From Mycobacterium sp. 1164985.4 (GTDB lineage Bacteria; Actinomycetota; Actinomycetes; Mycobacteriales; Mycobacteriaceae), in contig NZ_LZMD01000027.1 of assembly GCF_001668575.1 (NCBI RefSeq), forward strand, positions 1-45,210: a DNA stretch of 45,210 bases, read 5' to 3'. The position numbers were made by a program, and so were the translations under genes. Of this stretch, positions 33,235 to 42,169 are shown piece by piece; positions within the stretch are counted from its first letter, which is position 1, and the number at the start of each line of letters is the position of its first letter. The notes beneath the pieces were generated by a model. That model saw only the letters and a program-made list of their open reading frames with translations. It made no database searches and had not been told where the DNA came from.

Positions 33235-33863
33235 ATGAATGCCTTCGCCACGCTCGCCGTGCTTCTGTCCGCGACAACCATGCTGTCGCGCCGACCGTCA
33301 TCCCCAGCGCCGCAGCGGCGCCGTGCCCGGACGTCGAAGTCGTATTCGCTCGCGGAACCACCGAGCCCGCGGGCGTCGGCGGCATCGGACAGGCCTTCGT
33401 CGACTCAATGCGCGGTCGCCTCGGCGACCGGTCCGTCGGCGTCTACGCCGTCAACTACCCCGCCAGTCGCGACTTTGCGGTGAGCACGCGTGCGGGCGCC
33501 GACGACACCCGCGCCCACGTGCAATCGATGGCGGCCGATTGCCCCGCCACGAAGATGGTGCTCGGCGGCTACTCCCAGGGGGCCGCGGTCATCGACGTCG
33601 CCACCGGTGCCATGGCGCCCACCGTCGCTCCGCACGTCGCCGCGGTCGCGTTGTTCGGCGGGCCGCGCAGCAGCTTCGCCGATCGGCTCTCGCCGGGGCG
33701 GCTGCCCTCGGTCGGGCCCGACTACGCGGCCAAGACCATCGATCTGTGTGTCCCGAACGACCCGATCTGTTTCGAGGGCGGCCGCGATATGGGCGCCCAC
33801 GTCGCGTACGTCCAGACGGGATTGGTTAACCAAGCTGCGGAGTTCGCTGCGGGCCGGATCTGA
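33235..33863 (+). pseudogene. Cutinase-family esterase with frameshifted signal peptide
   Basis: ATG 33235 opens a perfect signal peptide (MNAFATLAVLLSATTMLS). The mature enzyme (APTVIPSAAAAPCPDVEVVF onwards) is in another frame from 33288. One missing base near 33286-33288 separates them, so either the gene is inactivated, or the sequence has an error. The mature part is complete: GGYSQGAAVIDVA with nucleophile Ser, then NDPICFEGGRDMGAHVAYV with Asp and His, and Cys pairs. Cutinase-like mycobacterial enzymes hydrolyse lipid esters outside the cell. In-frame alone, the enzyme would need a non-standard TTG start (33231) and no signal. It lies between two MmpL genes. Confidence 0.75.
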
Positions 33864-33877
33864 CTACCGGTCAGGGT

Positions 33878-33901
33878 GCCTCATCTGGTAGTAACTAAGG
33901 C
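33878..33901 (+). promoter_or_regulatory. Weak match to the regulon element before second mmpL
   Basis: The 24-bp stretch has inverted ends GCCT/AGGC and a TAGTAA core, as in the sites at 16337, 19965 and 24140, but the spacing is off (8 and 4 bases). It lies 45 bases before the second mmpL start. This may be chance. Confidence 0.2.
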
Positions 33902-33945
33902 GGTCCTAACACCGTAGGGAGGAGCTCCGCCGAGGTGAATTCCTG

Positions 33946-36813
33946 GTGAGCGCTTCCACCGCGCAATCAACCGATCAGGCTGCGCCGCCCGCGCGGTCTG
34001 CGCTCGCCAAGTGGATTCGGCGGCTGTCCGTCCCCATCGTCATCGCCTGGATCGCGCTCATCGCGCTGCTCAATGTGACGGTGCCTCAGCTCGAGGTCGT
34101 CGGCCAGATGCGGTCGGTGTCGATGAGCCCGAAGGACGCTCCGTCGGTGATCGCGATGCAGCGCGTCGGCAAGGTCTTCGAGGAGTTCGAGTCCGACAGC
34201 TCGGCGATGATCGTCCTCGAAGGCGACCAGCCGTTGGGCGACGACGCCCGGGCGTACTACAACGAGCTCGTCAAGAAGCTCGAAGCCGACGACCACCACG
34301 TCGAGCACGTCCAGGACTTCTGGGGCGACCCGCTGACGGAGGCAGCGGCCGTCAGCGCCGACGGCAAAGCCGTGTATGTCCAGGCGTACCTGGCCGGCAA
34401 CATGGGCGAGGCGCTGTCCAACGAATCCGTCGAGGCGGTCAAGGACATCGTCGACAGCCTCGCCCCTCCGCCGGGGGTGAAGGTCTTCGTCACCGGCGGT
34501 TCGGCACTGGTCGCCGACCAGCAGATCGCCAGCGACCGCAGCATCCGCATCATCGAATACGCCACGTTCGCCGTCATCATCACGATGCTGCTGTTGGTCT
34601 ACCGGTCGGTCGCGACCATGCTGATCACGCTGGTGATGGTCTTTTTGGCGTTGGCGGCCACCCGCGGCGTCGTCGCCTTCCTGGGCTATCACGACCTGAT
34701 CGGCCTGTCGACGTTCGCGACGAACCTCCTTGTCACGCTGGCCATCGCCGCGTCGACCGACTACGCGATCTTCCTCATCGGGCGCTATCAGGAGGCGCGC
34801 ACTCTCGGCGAGGACCGGGAGACGGCCTTCCACACCATGTTCCGCGGCACCGCCCACGTGGTGCTGGGCTCGGGCATGACGATCGCCGGCGCGACGTTCT
34901 GCCTGTCGTTCACTCGGCTGCCCTACTTCCAGTCGTTGGGTGTGCCCCTGGCGGTGGGGATGACCACGGCAGTGTTGGTCGCCCTGACGCTCGGACCGGC
35001 GATCATCACGATCGTGAGCCGGTTCGGGCTGCTGGAACCCAAGCGCGCCATGCGCATTCGCGGTTGGCGGAAGATCGGCGCGGTCATCGTCCGCTGGCCT
35101 GGACCGGTGTTGATCGCGACGGTCGCGCTGTCGCTCATCGGCTTGCTCACCCTGCCGGGGTACCGGCCCAACTACAACGACCGGCTGTATCTACCGGCCG
35201 ATCTCCCGGCGAACCAGGGTTTCGCGGCCGCCGAACGGCACTTCTCCCCCGCCACCATGAACCCCGAGTTGCTGCTGATCGAAAGCGACCACGACCTGCG
35301 CAACTCCGCCGATTTCCTGGTGATCGACAAGATCGCCAAGGCGGTCTTCCGGGTGCCGGGCATCTCGCGGGTCCAGGCCATCACCCGGCCCAACGGGAAG
35401 CCGATCGAATTCAGCACGATCCCCGCGCAGATGAGCCTGGGCAGCGTCAACCAGGACTTGAACCGCAAGTACACGCAGGACCGGATGGCCGACATGCTGG
35501 TGCAGGCCGACGAGATGCAGAAGACCATCGACACCATGACGCGGATGATGTCGTTGATGGGTGAGATGAACGCCACCACGCACAGCATGGTCGAGAAGAC
35601 CAAGACCATGGCCGTCGACACCGCCGAACTACGGGATCACATCGCCGATCTCGACGACTTCCTGCGTCCGATGCGGAACTACTTCTATTGGGAACCGCAC
35701 TGTTTCAACATTCCGGTTTGCTGGTCGCTGCGGTCGATCTTCGACGTCATCGACGGCACCAACAAGCTGACCGACAAGGTTCAGGACCTGGTCCCGGACC
35801 TGGAACGACTCGACGCGCTGATGCCGCAACTTCTGGCGTTGATGCCCGAGCAGATCGAGTCGATGCGGACGATGCGCACGATGATGCTGACCATGCACGC
35901 ATCGCAGGGCGGCCTGCAGGATCAGCAGGCCGCGCTGAGCGAGAACCAGTCGGCGATGGGCGATGCCTTCAACGACTCGTGGAACGACGACACGTTCTAC
36001 CTGCCGCCGGAGATCTTCGACAACGAGGAATTCAAGCGCGGTATGGAGAACTTCATCTCGCCCAACGGTCACGCCGTACGAATGATCGTCCAGCACGAAG
36101 GTGACCCGCTCAGCGCCGACGGCATCGAACGCATCGACGCGATCAAGAAGGCCGCCAAGGAGGCCATCAAGGGCACTCCGTTGGAGGGGTCGACGATCTA
36201 CGTCGGCGGGACGGCCGCGGCGTTCAAGGATATGCAGGAGGGCAACAACTACGACCTGATGATCGCGGGCATCCTCGCGTTGGCGCTGATCTTCACGATC
36301 ATGCTGATCATCACCCGCAGTGTCGTGGCGGCCGCGGTCATCGTCGGCACCGTCGTGCTGTCCCTCGGCGCGTCGTTCGGCCTGTCAATCCTGGTGTGGC
36401 AGCACATCCTCGGCATTGAGTTGCAGTTCATGGTGATGGCCATGGCGGTGATCATCCTGTTGGCGGTCGGCGCGGACTACAACCTGCTCCTGGTCGCCCG
36501 GTTGAAGGAGGAGCTGCCCGCAGGCATCAACACCGCCATCATCCGGGCCATGGGCGGTTCGGGATCGGTGGTGACGGCGGCGGGGCTGGTCTTCGCCTTC
36601 ACGATGATCTCGATGGTGGTCAGCGAGTTGACCGTGGTGGCGCAGATGGGCACGACGATCGGCATGGGCCTGTTGTTCGACACGTTGGTGATCCGCGCGT
36701 TCATGACGCCGTCGATCGCCGCACTGCTCGGCCGTTGGTTCTGGTGGCCGCAACTGGTGCGCACCCGGCCTAAGCCCGTGCCATGGCCCGCGCCGAAGCA
36801 GCCGACGCCGTAA
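33946..36813 (+). CDS. mmpL: MmpL-family RND transporter, second copy
   Basis: A 955-residue exporter closely similar to the one at 29354: the same [17 protein letters not shown] (Asp near 271) and [15 protein letters not shown] (near 843) relays, and the same Met-rich coiled-coil insert with [12 protein letters not shown]. No MmpS gene precedes it, so it may share the first MmpS or act as a hetero-oligomer with the first MmpL, as for paired MmpL4a/4b genes in some species. Start GTG at 33946; a GAGG lies 10 bases upstream, and a stronger GGGAGGAG lies 21 bases upstream. The 3' end overlaps the convergent acyltransferase by 44 bases. Confidence 0.94.
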   Translation: MSASTAQSTDQAAPPARSALAKWIRRLSVPIVIAWIALIALLNVTVPQLEVVGQMRSVSMSPKDAPSVIAMQRVGKVFEEFESDSSAMIVLEGDQPLGDDARAYYNELVKKLEADDHHVEHVQDFWGDPLTEAAAVSADGKAVYVQAYLAGNMGEALSNESVEAVKDIVDSLAPPPGVKVFVTGGSALVADQQIASDRSIRIIEYATFAVIITMLLLVYRSVATMLITLVMVFLALAATRGVVAFLGYHDLIGLSTFATNLLVTLAIAASTDYAIFLIGRYQEARTLGEDRETAFHTMFRGTAHVVLGSGMTIAGATFCLSFTRLPYFQSLGVPLAVGMTTAVLVALTLGPAIITIVSRFGLLEPKRAMRIRGWRKIGAVIVRWPGPVLIATVALSLIGLLTLPGYRPNYNDRLYLPADLPANQGFAAAERHFSPATMNPELLLIESDHDLRNSADFLVIDKIAKAVFRVPGISRVQAITRPNGKPIEFSTIPAQMSLGSVNQDLNRKYTQDRMADMLVQADEMQKTIDTMTRMMSLMGEMNATTHSMVEKTKTMAVDTAELRDHIADLDDFLRPMRNYFYWEPHCFNIPVCWSLRSIFDVIDGTNKLTDKVQDLVPDLERLDALMPQLLALMPEQIESMRTMRTMMLTMHASQGGLQDQQAALSENQSAMGDAFNDSWNDDTFYLPPEIFDNEEFKRGMENFISPNGHAVRMIVQHEGDPLSADGIERIDAIKKAAKEAIKGTPLEGSTIYVGGTAAAFKDMQEGNNYDLMIAGILALALIFTIMLIITRSVVAAAVIVGTVVLSLGASFGLSILVWQHILGIELQFMVMAMAVIILLAVGADYNLLLVARLKEELPAGINTAIIRAMGGSGSVVTAAGLVFAFTMISMVVSELTVVAQMGTTIGMGLLFDTLVIRAFMTPSIAALLGRWFWWPQLVRTRPKPVPWPAPKQPTP

Positions 36814-38059
36814 AGCAGCCCAGCATCGTCCAACCCATCGCCCCGGTGAGGCCGTTCTTGGCCAGCAGCACCAGCGTCACACCCGCCGCCACGATCAGCA
36901 CGCCGGCGACGGCCGACCGCGTACCGGTGGCCCCGACGGGCGCGTCCCACCACGCGAGGCGGCGGTGCTCGAGCGGCGACAGCAGCCGGAACAAGGCGAA
37001 CATGACCACGGCGAACACCGCCGCCCGCAGCGCCAGCAGCGCCCAAAAGTGCGGTGCGTCAACGTCATACGCATCAAGACCGACCGCATGTAACGAGAAC
37101 GCGGCGATGGCGATCGCCACGATGTGCCACAGGTACAGCGTCATCGCTCCCCCGTTGCCGACCGCCACCACGTACCAGACCCGCGGTCGCTGAGCCCACC
37201 GCTGGATCGGCCCGGCGCACGCGACGAACGCCGCCGACATCCACGTGCAGTGCAGCGCGAGGAGCAGCGTGGGAGGAGAGACGTTCGACAGGTGCTCGGT
37301 ACCGGTGACGACCAACGAGATCTCGTACGGCCCGACCACAGCCGCAACGATCTGTGCAGCGAGCGCCGCCGCGGCCGTCAAGAGCGCCGCGCGACGGTTG
37401 ATCAACCGTCGCGCATAGCCCACACCGAACACCACCGGGATGAGCCAGACAGTGACGAAGTTCGCGACCCCGGCCATCGGGGTGCCCACGGCGATGCGGG
37501 TGGCGTCGACCGCTGCGGCCGCGGCCAGCAGCCCGACGACCGTGACGGCGACGCCGCGGCCCGTCGAGAGCCGGGTCAGGGCGGGAACGAACGCGAGCAC
37601 CACCAGGTAGACGCCGAGGAACCACAGCAGCGCAACGGATTCGCGGCCGAGATCCGCGGCGGAGTCGGCGCCGAGGGTCACCCGCACCGCGAGCAGCCCG
37701 ACCGTCCACGCCGCGAGATACCAGAAGACCGGCCGGCACAACCGCTGCGCGCGGGCGACCAGCCAGGTCCCCCACGACTTGCCCGCATGCCAGCCGTACG
37801 CACCGGCGGCCCCTCCGGCGAAGAAGAACAACGGCATGACCTGCACGACCCACGTCACCGGGGCCAGAGCGGGAATCTCGCCGAGGATGTTGCCGATCCG
37901 CACGCCGCCGGCGTCGATGGTGGCCAGCAGCAGCGCACAATGCCCGAACATGACCACGAGGAGCGCGCCGAGGCGGGCGACGTCGACGGCGCGGTCGCGC
38001 GTCGACGGGGTGTCGGCGGCCACTTCGTCTGCGCCGGCCCGGGGTTTGGTGAGCGACAT
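36770..38059 (-). CDS. Integral-membrane acyltransferase (acyltransferase 3 family)
   Basis: A 429-residue protein with about ten membrane helices. The family motif R-x10-H is seen at [13 protein letters not shown] (residues ~29-40), and a conserved [17 protein letters not shown] follows. Members move acyl groups to sugars or lipids at the membrane (O-acetylation, acylation of glycolipids). Lying convergent to and overlapping a MmpL gene suggests it could acylate the exported lipid. The C-terminal ~70 residues add two hydrophobic segments past the usual core. Confidence 0.88.
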   Translation of the reverse strand: MSLTKPRAGADEVAADTPSTRDRAVDVARLGALLVVMFGHCALLLATIDAGGVRIGNILGEIPALAPVTWVVQVMPLFFFAGGAAGAYGWHAGKSWGTWLVARAQRLCRPVFWYLAAWTVGLLAVRVTLGADSAADLGRESVALLWFLGVYLVVLAFVPALTRLSTGRGVAVTVVGLLAAAAAVDATRIAVGTPMAGVANFVTVWLIPVVFGVGYARRLINRRAALLTAAAALAAQIVAAVVGPYEISLVVTGTEHLSNVSPPTLLLALHCTWMSAAFVACAGPIQRWAQRPRVWYVVAVGNGGAMTLYLWHIVAIAIAAFSLHAVGLDAYDVDAPHFWALLALRAAVFAVVMFALFRLLSPLEHRRLAWWDAPVGATGTRSAVAGVLIVAAGVTLVLLAKNGLTGAMGWTMLGCFTASAASARAMARA

Positions 38060-38103
38060 GCGTTCAGGATGCCCTGGCAGTCGTGCGGGGAGCTTGAGTA
38101 GTA

Positions 38104-39597
38104 CTACGCGATGCGGCCGGAGTCGGCTCCCAGCAGCGCGAGGTACGCGTTCTCACGCTCGGTGAATGCAGGTGAGGTGATGGCTCCGAAGGCGGCGGTG
38201 TCGTCGGCGAACCGCGCCGGTGCGTCCGGCAGCGCATCGGGACCTTCAAGGCGGAAGCAGCTCGGCGCAAGGGGCCCGAACAGCAGGGCTCGCGTGAATT
38301 CCGGCCAGTTCGCGACCGCCGGTTCGACGCCCGCGGCGCGAGCGAATGTCAACGCCACGAGATTCATCCGCGTCTTCTGCGGCAGGCCCCGGCGCGAGCG
38401 GTACGCCTCGATCGCATGGCGTTGGTCGTCACCGCTCGGAGCGCGGATCGTGCCGCCCCATGTGTAGGCGATCCAGCGGGCCTGCAACTCGAGCGGCACG
38501 AAGTAGCCACCGGACTGGTCCCACATCCCCACGAACGCCAGGCCGGGAAGGTCGGGATGGAAGGTGTGGCGGTCGGTGTCGAAGTGCACGGCGTCCACGT
38601 CGAGCGCTGACCGAATTTCGTTGTCCAAGAACGGCATCGACAACTTGAATCCGGTGCCGAAGAGAATGCCGTCGAACTGCTCAGCGTGCCCGTCGGCGAA
38701 CGTCACGTTCGTACCGTCGACCGAGCTCATCCACGGCCGCACCTCGATCCTGCCCTCGGCGACGAGGGGCAGGTAGTGCTGGCTGAGCGTGATGCCGGCG
38801 GCGAACAGTAACGGATCGGGCGCCGGGGCGCCGTACTGCTGCGGGGTTCCGCCGGCGTCGACCACGATTTCCCTGAGCTGACGGTCGATCTCGGCGACGG
38901 GCAGTATCTCGTCGGCCAACGCCCCGTACCGGGTGAAGATGCGGTGGTCGGACGGAACACCCGCGGCGAACTTCGGTAGGACGTAACGCTGACGGCGCTG
39001 AGTGACCATGACTTCGACGCCGTGTTGGGCCAATTCGGAGGCGATCTCCAAAGCGCTGACGGCGCAGCCCGCAACAAGCACACGCTTACCGCAGTAGTCG
39101 GCGGGACCGCGGTAGTGGAAAGTCGGTCGTGCTCCAGCGGACCCGGTGAAGGTGGACAGACCGTCGACGGACGGGATTGCGGGCGACTGAAAGCGTCCGG
39201 TGGCGACGACAACCCGCTCGTATCGCTGCTCGGCGCCGGCGGCGCGCACGAGCCAGCAGCCGTTGCCGCGGCGAACGCTCGTCACCGGGGTGAGGAACCG
39301 GATCCGTCGGGTCAAGTCGAACATCTCGGCGTAGCGGTGCAGGTAGGCAAGGATTTCGCGGCCAGGCGGGAAGACGGCACCCTCGCCGGGGTCGAGGTCA
39401 CTGAAGGCGGTCAGGATGCGGCTGGTGTTGGTGTGCATGTCCGGCCAGACGCCGCTGTGGCCGGGCTCGCCCGTCCACTGACCGCCGGATTGGGTGCCCC
39501 GCTCGTAGATGGTGGGTTCGAGTCCCTGGGCGGTCAGCCAGCGCGCCACGACGAGCCCGCCGGGGCCCGCGCCGATGACCGCGACGTCACCGGACAT
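38104..39597 (-). CDS. Flavin-dependent monooxygenase (FMO/BVMO-like)
   Basis: A 497-residue flavoprotein starting at MSGDVAVIG. FAD motif GAGPGGL at residues 8-14; GQWTGEPGHSGVWPDMHTNT; an FMO-type segment FHYRGPADYCGKRVLVAG, where the usual second dinucleotide motif GxGxSA reads GCAVSA; then the C-terminal GTGFKLSMPFLD and FVGMWDQSGGYFVPLE. Such enzymes oxygenate N, S or ketones using NADPH. The second glycine change is unusual but seen in relatives. The frame extends upstream to 39684, but that part is Arg-rich and crosses the hairpin; the ATG at 39597 is chosen. Confidence 0.85.
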   Translation of the reverse strand: MSGDVAVIGAGPGGLVVARWLTAQGLEPTIYERGTQSGGQWTGEPGHSGVWPDMHTNTSRILTAFSDLDPGEGAVFPPGREILAYLHRYAEMFDLTRRIRFLTPVTSVRRGNGCWLVRAAGAEQRYERVVVATGRFQSPAIPSVDGLSTFTGSAGARPTFHYRGPADYCGKRVLVAGCAVSALEIASELAQHGVEVMVTQRRQRYVLPKFAAGVPSDHRIFTRYGALADEILPVAEIDRQLREIVVDAGGTPQQYGAPAPDPLLFAAGITLSQHYLPLVAEGRIEVRPWMSSVDGTNVTFADGHAEQFDGILFGTGFKLSMPFLDNEIRSALDVDAVHFDTDRHTFHPDLPGLAFVGMWDQSGGYFVPLELQARWIAYTWGGTIRAPSGDDQRHAIEAYRSRRGLPQKTRMNLVALTFARAAGVEPAVANWPEFTRALLFGPLAPSCFRLEGPDALPDAPARFADDTAAFGAITSPAFTERENAYLALLGADSGRIA

Positions 39598-39671
39598 CGT
39601 GCGACGCCCTCGACGGCGCCGAAGTCGGCATGCGGGGAATGTACTGCGGATAGGTGCCTCGACCGCATTGA

Positions 39672-39703
39672 ATCGGCCCGCCACCGTTGGATGGCGGGCC
39701 GAT
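39672..39703 (-). terminator. Terminator of the small secreted protein gene
   Basis: A 12-bp perfect stem (ATCGGCCCGCCA with TGGCGGGCCGAT) and 8-base loop, 14 bases past the minus-strand stop at 39717 and upstream of the monooxygenase gene. No T-run follows, as usual in this group. Confidence 0.75.
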
Positions 39704-39716
39704 CGTTGGGAGGGGT

Positions 39717-40037
39717 TCAGGGCAGCCGGGCGAGCACCGGCAGCTTGGTGACGGGTAACGAGGGGCGGACGTTGGCTCCGCCGCGTGCCGGCGCGGTGGT
39801 GATCGTGATCTTGCCGCCACGGCAGGAGACGATCTTGCCGTCGACGAAGACGTCCTGGCCGTCGTCGATCGGAATGGGATAGCCGTCGGAATCGGTGTAG
39901 GTGCAGCCACCGCCGCCGGGGGTGGGCTCGTTGTCAACGGCGTAGGCGGTCGCCGGTGCGAAGACGAAGACGGCGAGGGCGCCGATGAGGGTGGCGGCGT
40001 ACTGGATGCGGGTTGTACGGCGGGTGGTGGTGGTCAT
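39717..40037 (-). CDS. Small secreted protein (106 aa)
   Basis: A 106-residue exported protein. Residues 1-33 are a signal peptide (hydrophobic ATLIGALAVFVFAPATAYA). The mature part is short: PTPGGGGCTYTDSDGYPIPI, DGQDVFVDGKIVSCRGGKIT, ending in a Pro/Arg/Leu tail. Two Cys may pair. ATG at 40037 has GAGAGGAA 8 bases upstream. The function is unknown; it has a strong terminator and stands alone, divergent from the acidic-tail gene. Confidence 0.8.
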   Translation of the reverse strand: MTTTTRRTTRIQYAATLIGALAVFVFAPATAYAVDNEPTPGGGGCTYTDSDGYPIPIDDGQDVFVDGKIVSCRGGKITITTAPARGGANVRPSLPVTKLPVLARLP

Positions 40038-40208
40038 GTCGGGTGTTCCTCTCGGGGGCGGTGCGGGGGTGTCGAGAGAAATGATTGCGATTCGACCAGG
40101 GGCTATGTAATCGCCACGAGGCCAGATTCCGCGCATGTACGGAGAGGTTTTCCTATCCGTGAGGTAAGGGTCCCTGCTGGTAGCCCGGGTGGTTCGAGAT
40201 CTGCAAGC

Positions 40209-40235
40209 TTGACAGTCAGCGGGCGTGGGTATTAC
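40209..40235 (+). promoter_or_regulatory. Possible promoter of the acidic-tail gene
   Basis: TTGACA (40209-40214) and TATTAC (40230-40235), 15 bases apart, lie 32 bases before the start at 40267. GGGTAT at 40227 could instead suit an alternative sigma factor. Spacing is short, so confidence is low. Confidence 0.3.
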
Positions 40236-40266
40236 CGCCAAAAGGCTCATAGGGGAGGCGACAACG

Positions 40267-40626
40267 ATGTCAGAGCAGCAAGAGCACGAGTCCGGCCAGT
40301 GGAACGTCGCGGCGAAGGACAACCTCGTCTACGTCGAGCGAGCGAATGACAGCGGAGAGTTGCTGTTCGGCGACTCGCTCGAACCTCACGAGGCGCGCCA
40401 ACTCGCACGGGCGCTGACCAAGTTCGCCGACAAGCTCGACGAAAGCGCGCAGGCCAAAGATGGGAAGGAGTCGTCCGACTCCGACTCAGAAGATGAGGAT
40501 GACGACGAGTCCAAAGATTCCGACTCCGACTCAGAAGATGAGGAGGAGTCCAAGGATTCCGACTCGTCTGACGAGGATGACGATGACGGTGATGACTCCG
40601 ACGACTCAGACGACTCCTCATCCTGA
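40267..40626 (+). CDS. Small protein with Asp/Ser/Glu-repeat tail
   Basis: A 119-residue protein. Residues 1-60 form a small domain: QWNVAAKDNLVYVERANDSG, ELLFGDSLEPHEARQLARAL, TKFADKLDES. The last ~55 residues are almost only Ser, Asp, Glu and Lys, built from a 45-bp duplicated unit (25-base identical blocks at 40475-40499 and 40520-40544). The tail should be disordered and strongly negative. The RBS GGGGAGG lies 10 bases upstream. The first domain looks like a small folded unit of the type made in quantity during stress, but I do not recognise it. No signal peptide, so cytoplasmic. Confidence 0.75.
   Translation: MSEQQEHESGQWNVAAKDNLVYVERANDSGELLFGDSLEPHEARQLARALTKFADKLDESAQAKDGKESSDSDSEDEDDDESKDSDSDSEDEEESKDSDSSDEDDDDGDDSDDSDDSSS
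40475..40544 (+). repeat. 45-bp period direct repeat in the acidic tail
   Basis: Two identical 25-base blocks beginning CCGACTCCGACTCAGAAG (40475-40499 and 40520-40544) encode DSDSEDE units. Such in-frame repeats can expand and shrink by slippage. Confidence 0.8.
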
Positions 40627-40679
40627 CCGGTCAGGCGAGCAGGCTCAATCCTGTTGACGGGCAACGATTCCGGCCCCTC

Positions 40680-40778
40680 ACTGAGCGCTCACTCAGTCGG
40701 TGGGTGCCGCTGTGGTAACGGTGCGCGGCCGGGCGCGGCCATGAATCGTTACCAGATGCAGCGTCCATCGTTATCAGA
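40680..40778. promoter_or_regulatory. Clustered operator-like repeats before the PknH-sensor lipoprotein
   Basis: Two 12-base direct repeats (ATCGTTACCAGA 40745-40756, ATCGTTATCAGA 40767-40778) lie exactly 22 bp apart, two helix turns. A third GGTAAC-type motif is at 40714-40719 on the other strand. Upstream, ACTGAG-CGCTCA-CTCAGT (40680-40697) is an inverted repeat. Spacing suggests a two-component response regulator, but no such factor is identified here. The rest of this 274-bp gap holds no gene I can support. Confidence 0.4.
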
Positions 40779-40900
40779 AACACCGAATAACCTCTTCCGG
40801 TCGGTGGCCACTCTGCTGCACGATTACTTCACGCGCAGCGATGCCGGTGACATCGCCCCGCGAGAGATCGGTTGGACAGGGCTGCCATGGGGAGGGTTAC

Positions 40901-41587
40901 ATGCGCCAACCAGTGACGGCATTCGGTTCCGCGATGGTCTGTTTTCTGATCGCCGGGTGCGCCAGCTCGGTCGGCAACGCGGTCACGCCCACGCCCACCC
41001 AAACCCTGATACCGCGGCCCCTCGTAGAGCGCGAGCTCGATGAGTTGCTCCTGAGCCCCGGCGAGCTGAACGTCGCGATGGGGTCACAAACTTTGGCGGT
41101 CACCAGCGCTGCGAGTGCGATGTCGGACAACAGCGCCACGATGGAGCCACGCGAGTGCCTCGGCATCGACGGCGCGGCGGAGGCGCCGGTGTATGCCGAG
41201 AGCGGGTTCCAGGCGGAGCGGGATCAGAGCCTGAACGACGGCGACAAGTTCGCCCACTACGTCAAGCAGGCCGTCGTGCTGTACCCGCTCGTGAAGAAGG
41301 CGCGCGCCTTCTTCGACGCCTCCGCGGAGCAGTGGCCGACCTGTCACGAGTACACCCACCTGCAGAGCGGGACGAAGTGGACCGTCGGCCCGATCAATAA
41401 TGACGACGACGTGCTGAGTACCGTCGCGACGCTCCAGGAAGCCGCCGCACCGGGATGGGCGTGCGGACACGCGATCGCGCTGGAGAACAACGTCATCATC
41501 GACGTCAACACCTGCAGTCCCAATCCGGGCGACTCGGCCGTGCGCATCGCCAAACAGATCGCCGAGAAGGTGACCGCTCGCTGGTGA
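40901..41587 (+). CDS. Lipoprotein with PknH-type sensor domain
   Basis: A 228-residue lipoprotein. The signal ends in the lipobox LIAGC near residue 19. The remainder is a PknH C-terminal-like extracellular domain with four Cys in two pairs: EPRECLGIDG, EQWPTCHEYTH, PGWACGHAIA and VNTCSPNPG, plus QAVVLYPLVKKARAFF. The domain senses or binds ligands outside the membrane, as in PknH and several Lpp/Lpq lipoproteins. RBS GGGGAGGG precedes the ATG by 4-5 bases. It lies on the outer face of the membrane, ahead of the T7-like operon, but on the other strand. Confidence 0.88.
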   Translation: MRQPVTAFGSAMVCFLIAGCASSVGNAVTPTPTQTLIPRPLVERELDELLLSPGELNVAMGSQTLAVTSAASAMSDNSATMEPRECLGIDGAAEAPVYAESGFQAERDQSLNDGDKFAHYVKQAVVLYPLVKKARAFFDASAEQWPTCHEYTHLQSGTKWTVGPINNDDDVLSTVATLQEAAAPGWACGHAIALENNVIIDVNTCSPNPGDSAVRIAKQIAEKVTARW

Positions 41588-41602
41588 GCGCGTCTCCCGG
41601 GT

Positions 41603-42169
41603 TCAGGTGGCCGGCCGCTTGCCTTCCGGCAGCCGGCAACCGGTGAAGCCGGAGATCACCAAGTTGCCTTTGTAGGCGACCTTGACAGACAGGCCGGCCG
41701 GGCCCGTGAACCACACGTCGTGATGTCCCGGGCTGTCCTGCATGACCTGTTCATCGGTGGCGCCGAGCCGTGCCGCGGACTGCCGCGCGGTCTCCAGGAC
41801 CGCCGCCCACTGGCCGTCCGAGAGCTGGGCCGAGGCGACGGCATCGGGCAGGAACAGACGCTTGCCGTCGGTGTTCTGCAACGATCCCTCGCAATTACCC
41901 CGGGTCTCACCGTGCAGGGACTGCCAGGTGAGGCCCGCCTGTTGAGCGGACGCGGCGGCCTTGATCTCGTCGATGACCCCCTGCACTTGAGCCTGGGTCT
42001 CCTCCAGGGATGGCAGCGCGTTGAGTTGGTCGCGCGTCTCGACTGACGAGGTCTGCGAGGGGGCGGGGTCTCGGTCTGACACGTCGCATCCTGTCGCTAG
42101 TAGTAGAAGGGTCGTCGTCACCACGCTGATTCCAGCGCCCCATGACCGGTGCATGTCGTTCCGCCTCAC
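41603..42169 (-). CDS. LppA-like lipoprotein, possible immunity protein
   Basis: A 188-residue lipoprotein with lipobox LLATGC ending near residue 28. The mature domain (SLEETQAQVQGVIDEIKAAA, LTWQSLHGETRGNCEG, DEQVMQDSPGHHDVWFTGPA, LVISGFTGC) resembles the LppA/LppB group of M. tuberculosis, with two Cys. GTG at 42169 overlaps the TGA of the hydrolase gene by 4 bases, giving tight coupling; ATG at 42154 is a possible alternative. In this position, last in a WXG100-hydrolase operon, a role as immunity lipoprotein against the hydrolase is a hypothesis. Confidence 0.8.
   Translation of the reverse strand: MRRNDMHRSWGAGISVVTTTLLLLATGCDVSDRDPAPSQTSSVETRDQLNALPSLEETQAQVQGVIDEIKAAASAQQAGLTWQSLHGETRGNCEGSLQNTDGKRLFLPDAVASAQLSDGQWAAVLETARQSAARLGATDEQVMQDSPGHHDVWFTGPAGLSVKVAYKGNLVISGFTGCRLPEGKRPAT

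Noticed and set aside
33071..33385. Minus-strand open frame across the start of the cutinase
   Set aside because: It would overlap the signal peptide of the cutinase and has no recognisable domain. Its end (SPGCTGLFEMPGAAVQLALS) looks somewhat protein-like, so a gene remnant is not fully excluded.
40623..40634. Palindrome CTGACCGGTCAG as a terminator
   Set aside because: It has no loop and overlaps the stop codon, so it cannot form a proper hairpin; probably chance.
40654..41043. Plus-strand frame before and over the PknH-sensor lipoprotein
   Set aside because: The lipobox-containing frame with a strong RBS at 40889 is clearly the real gene; the other frame has no motif.
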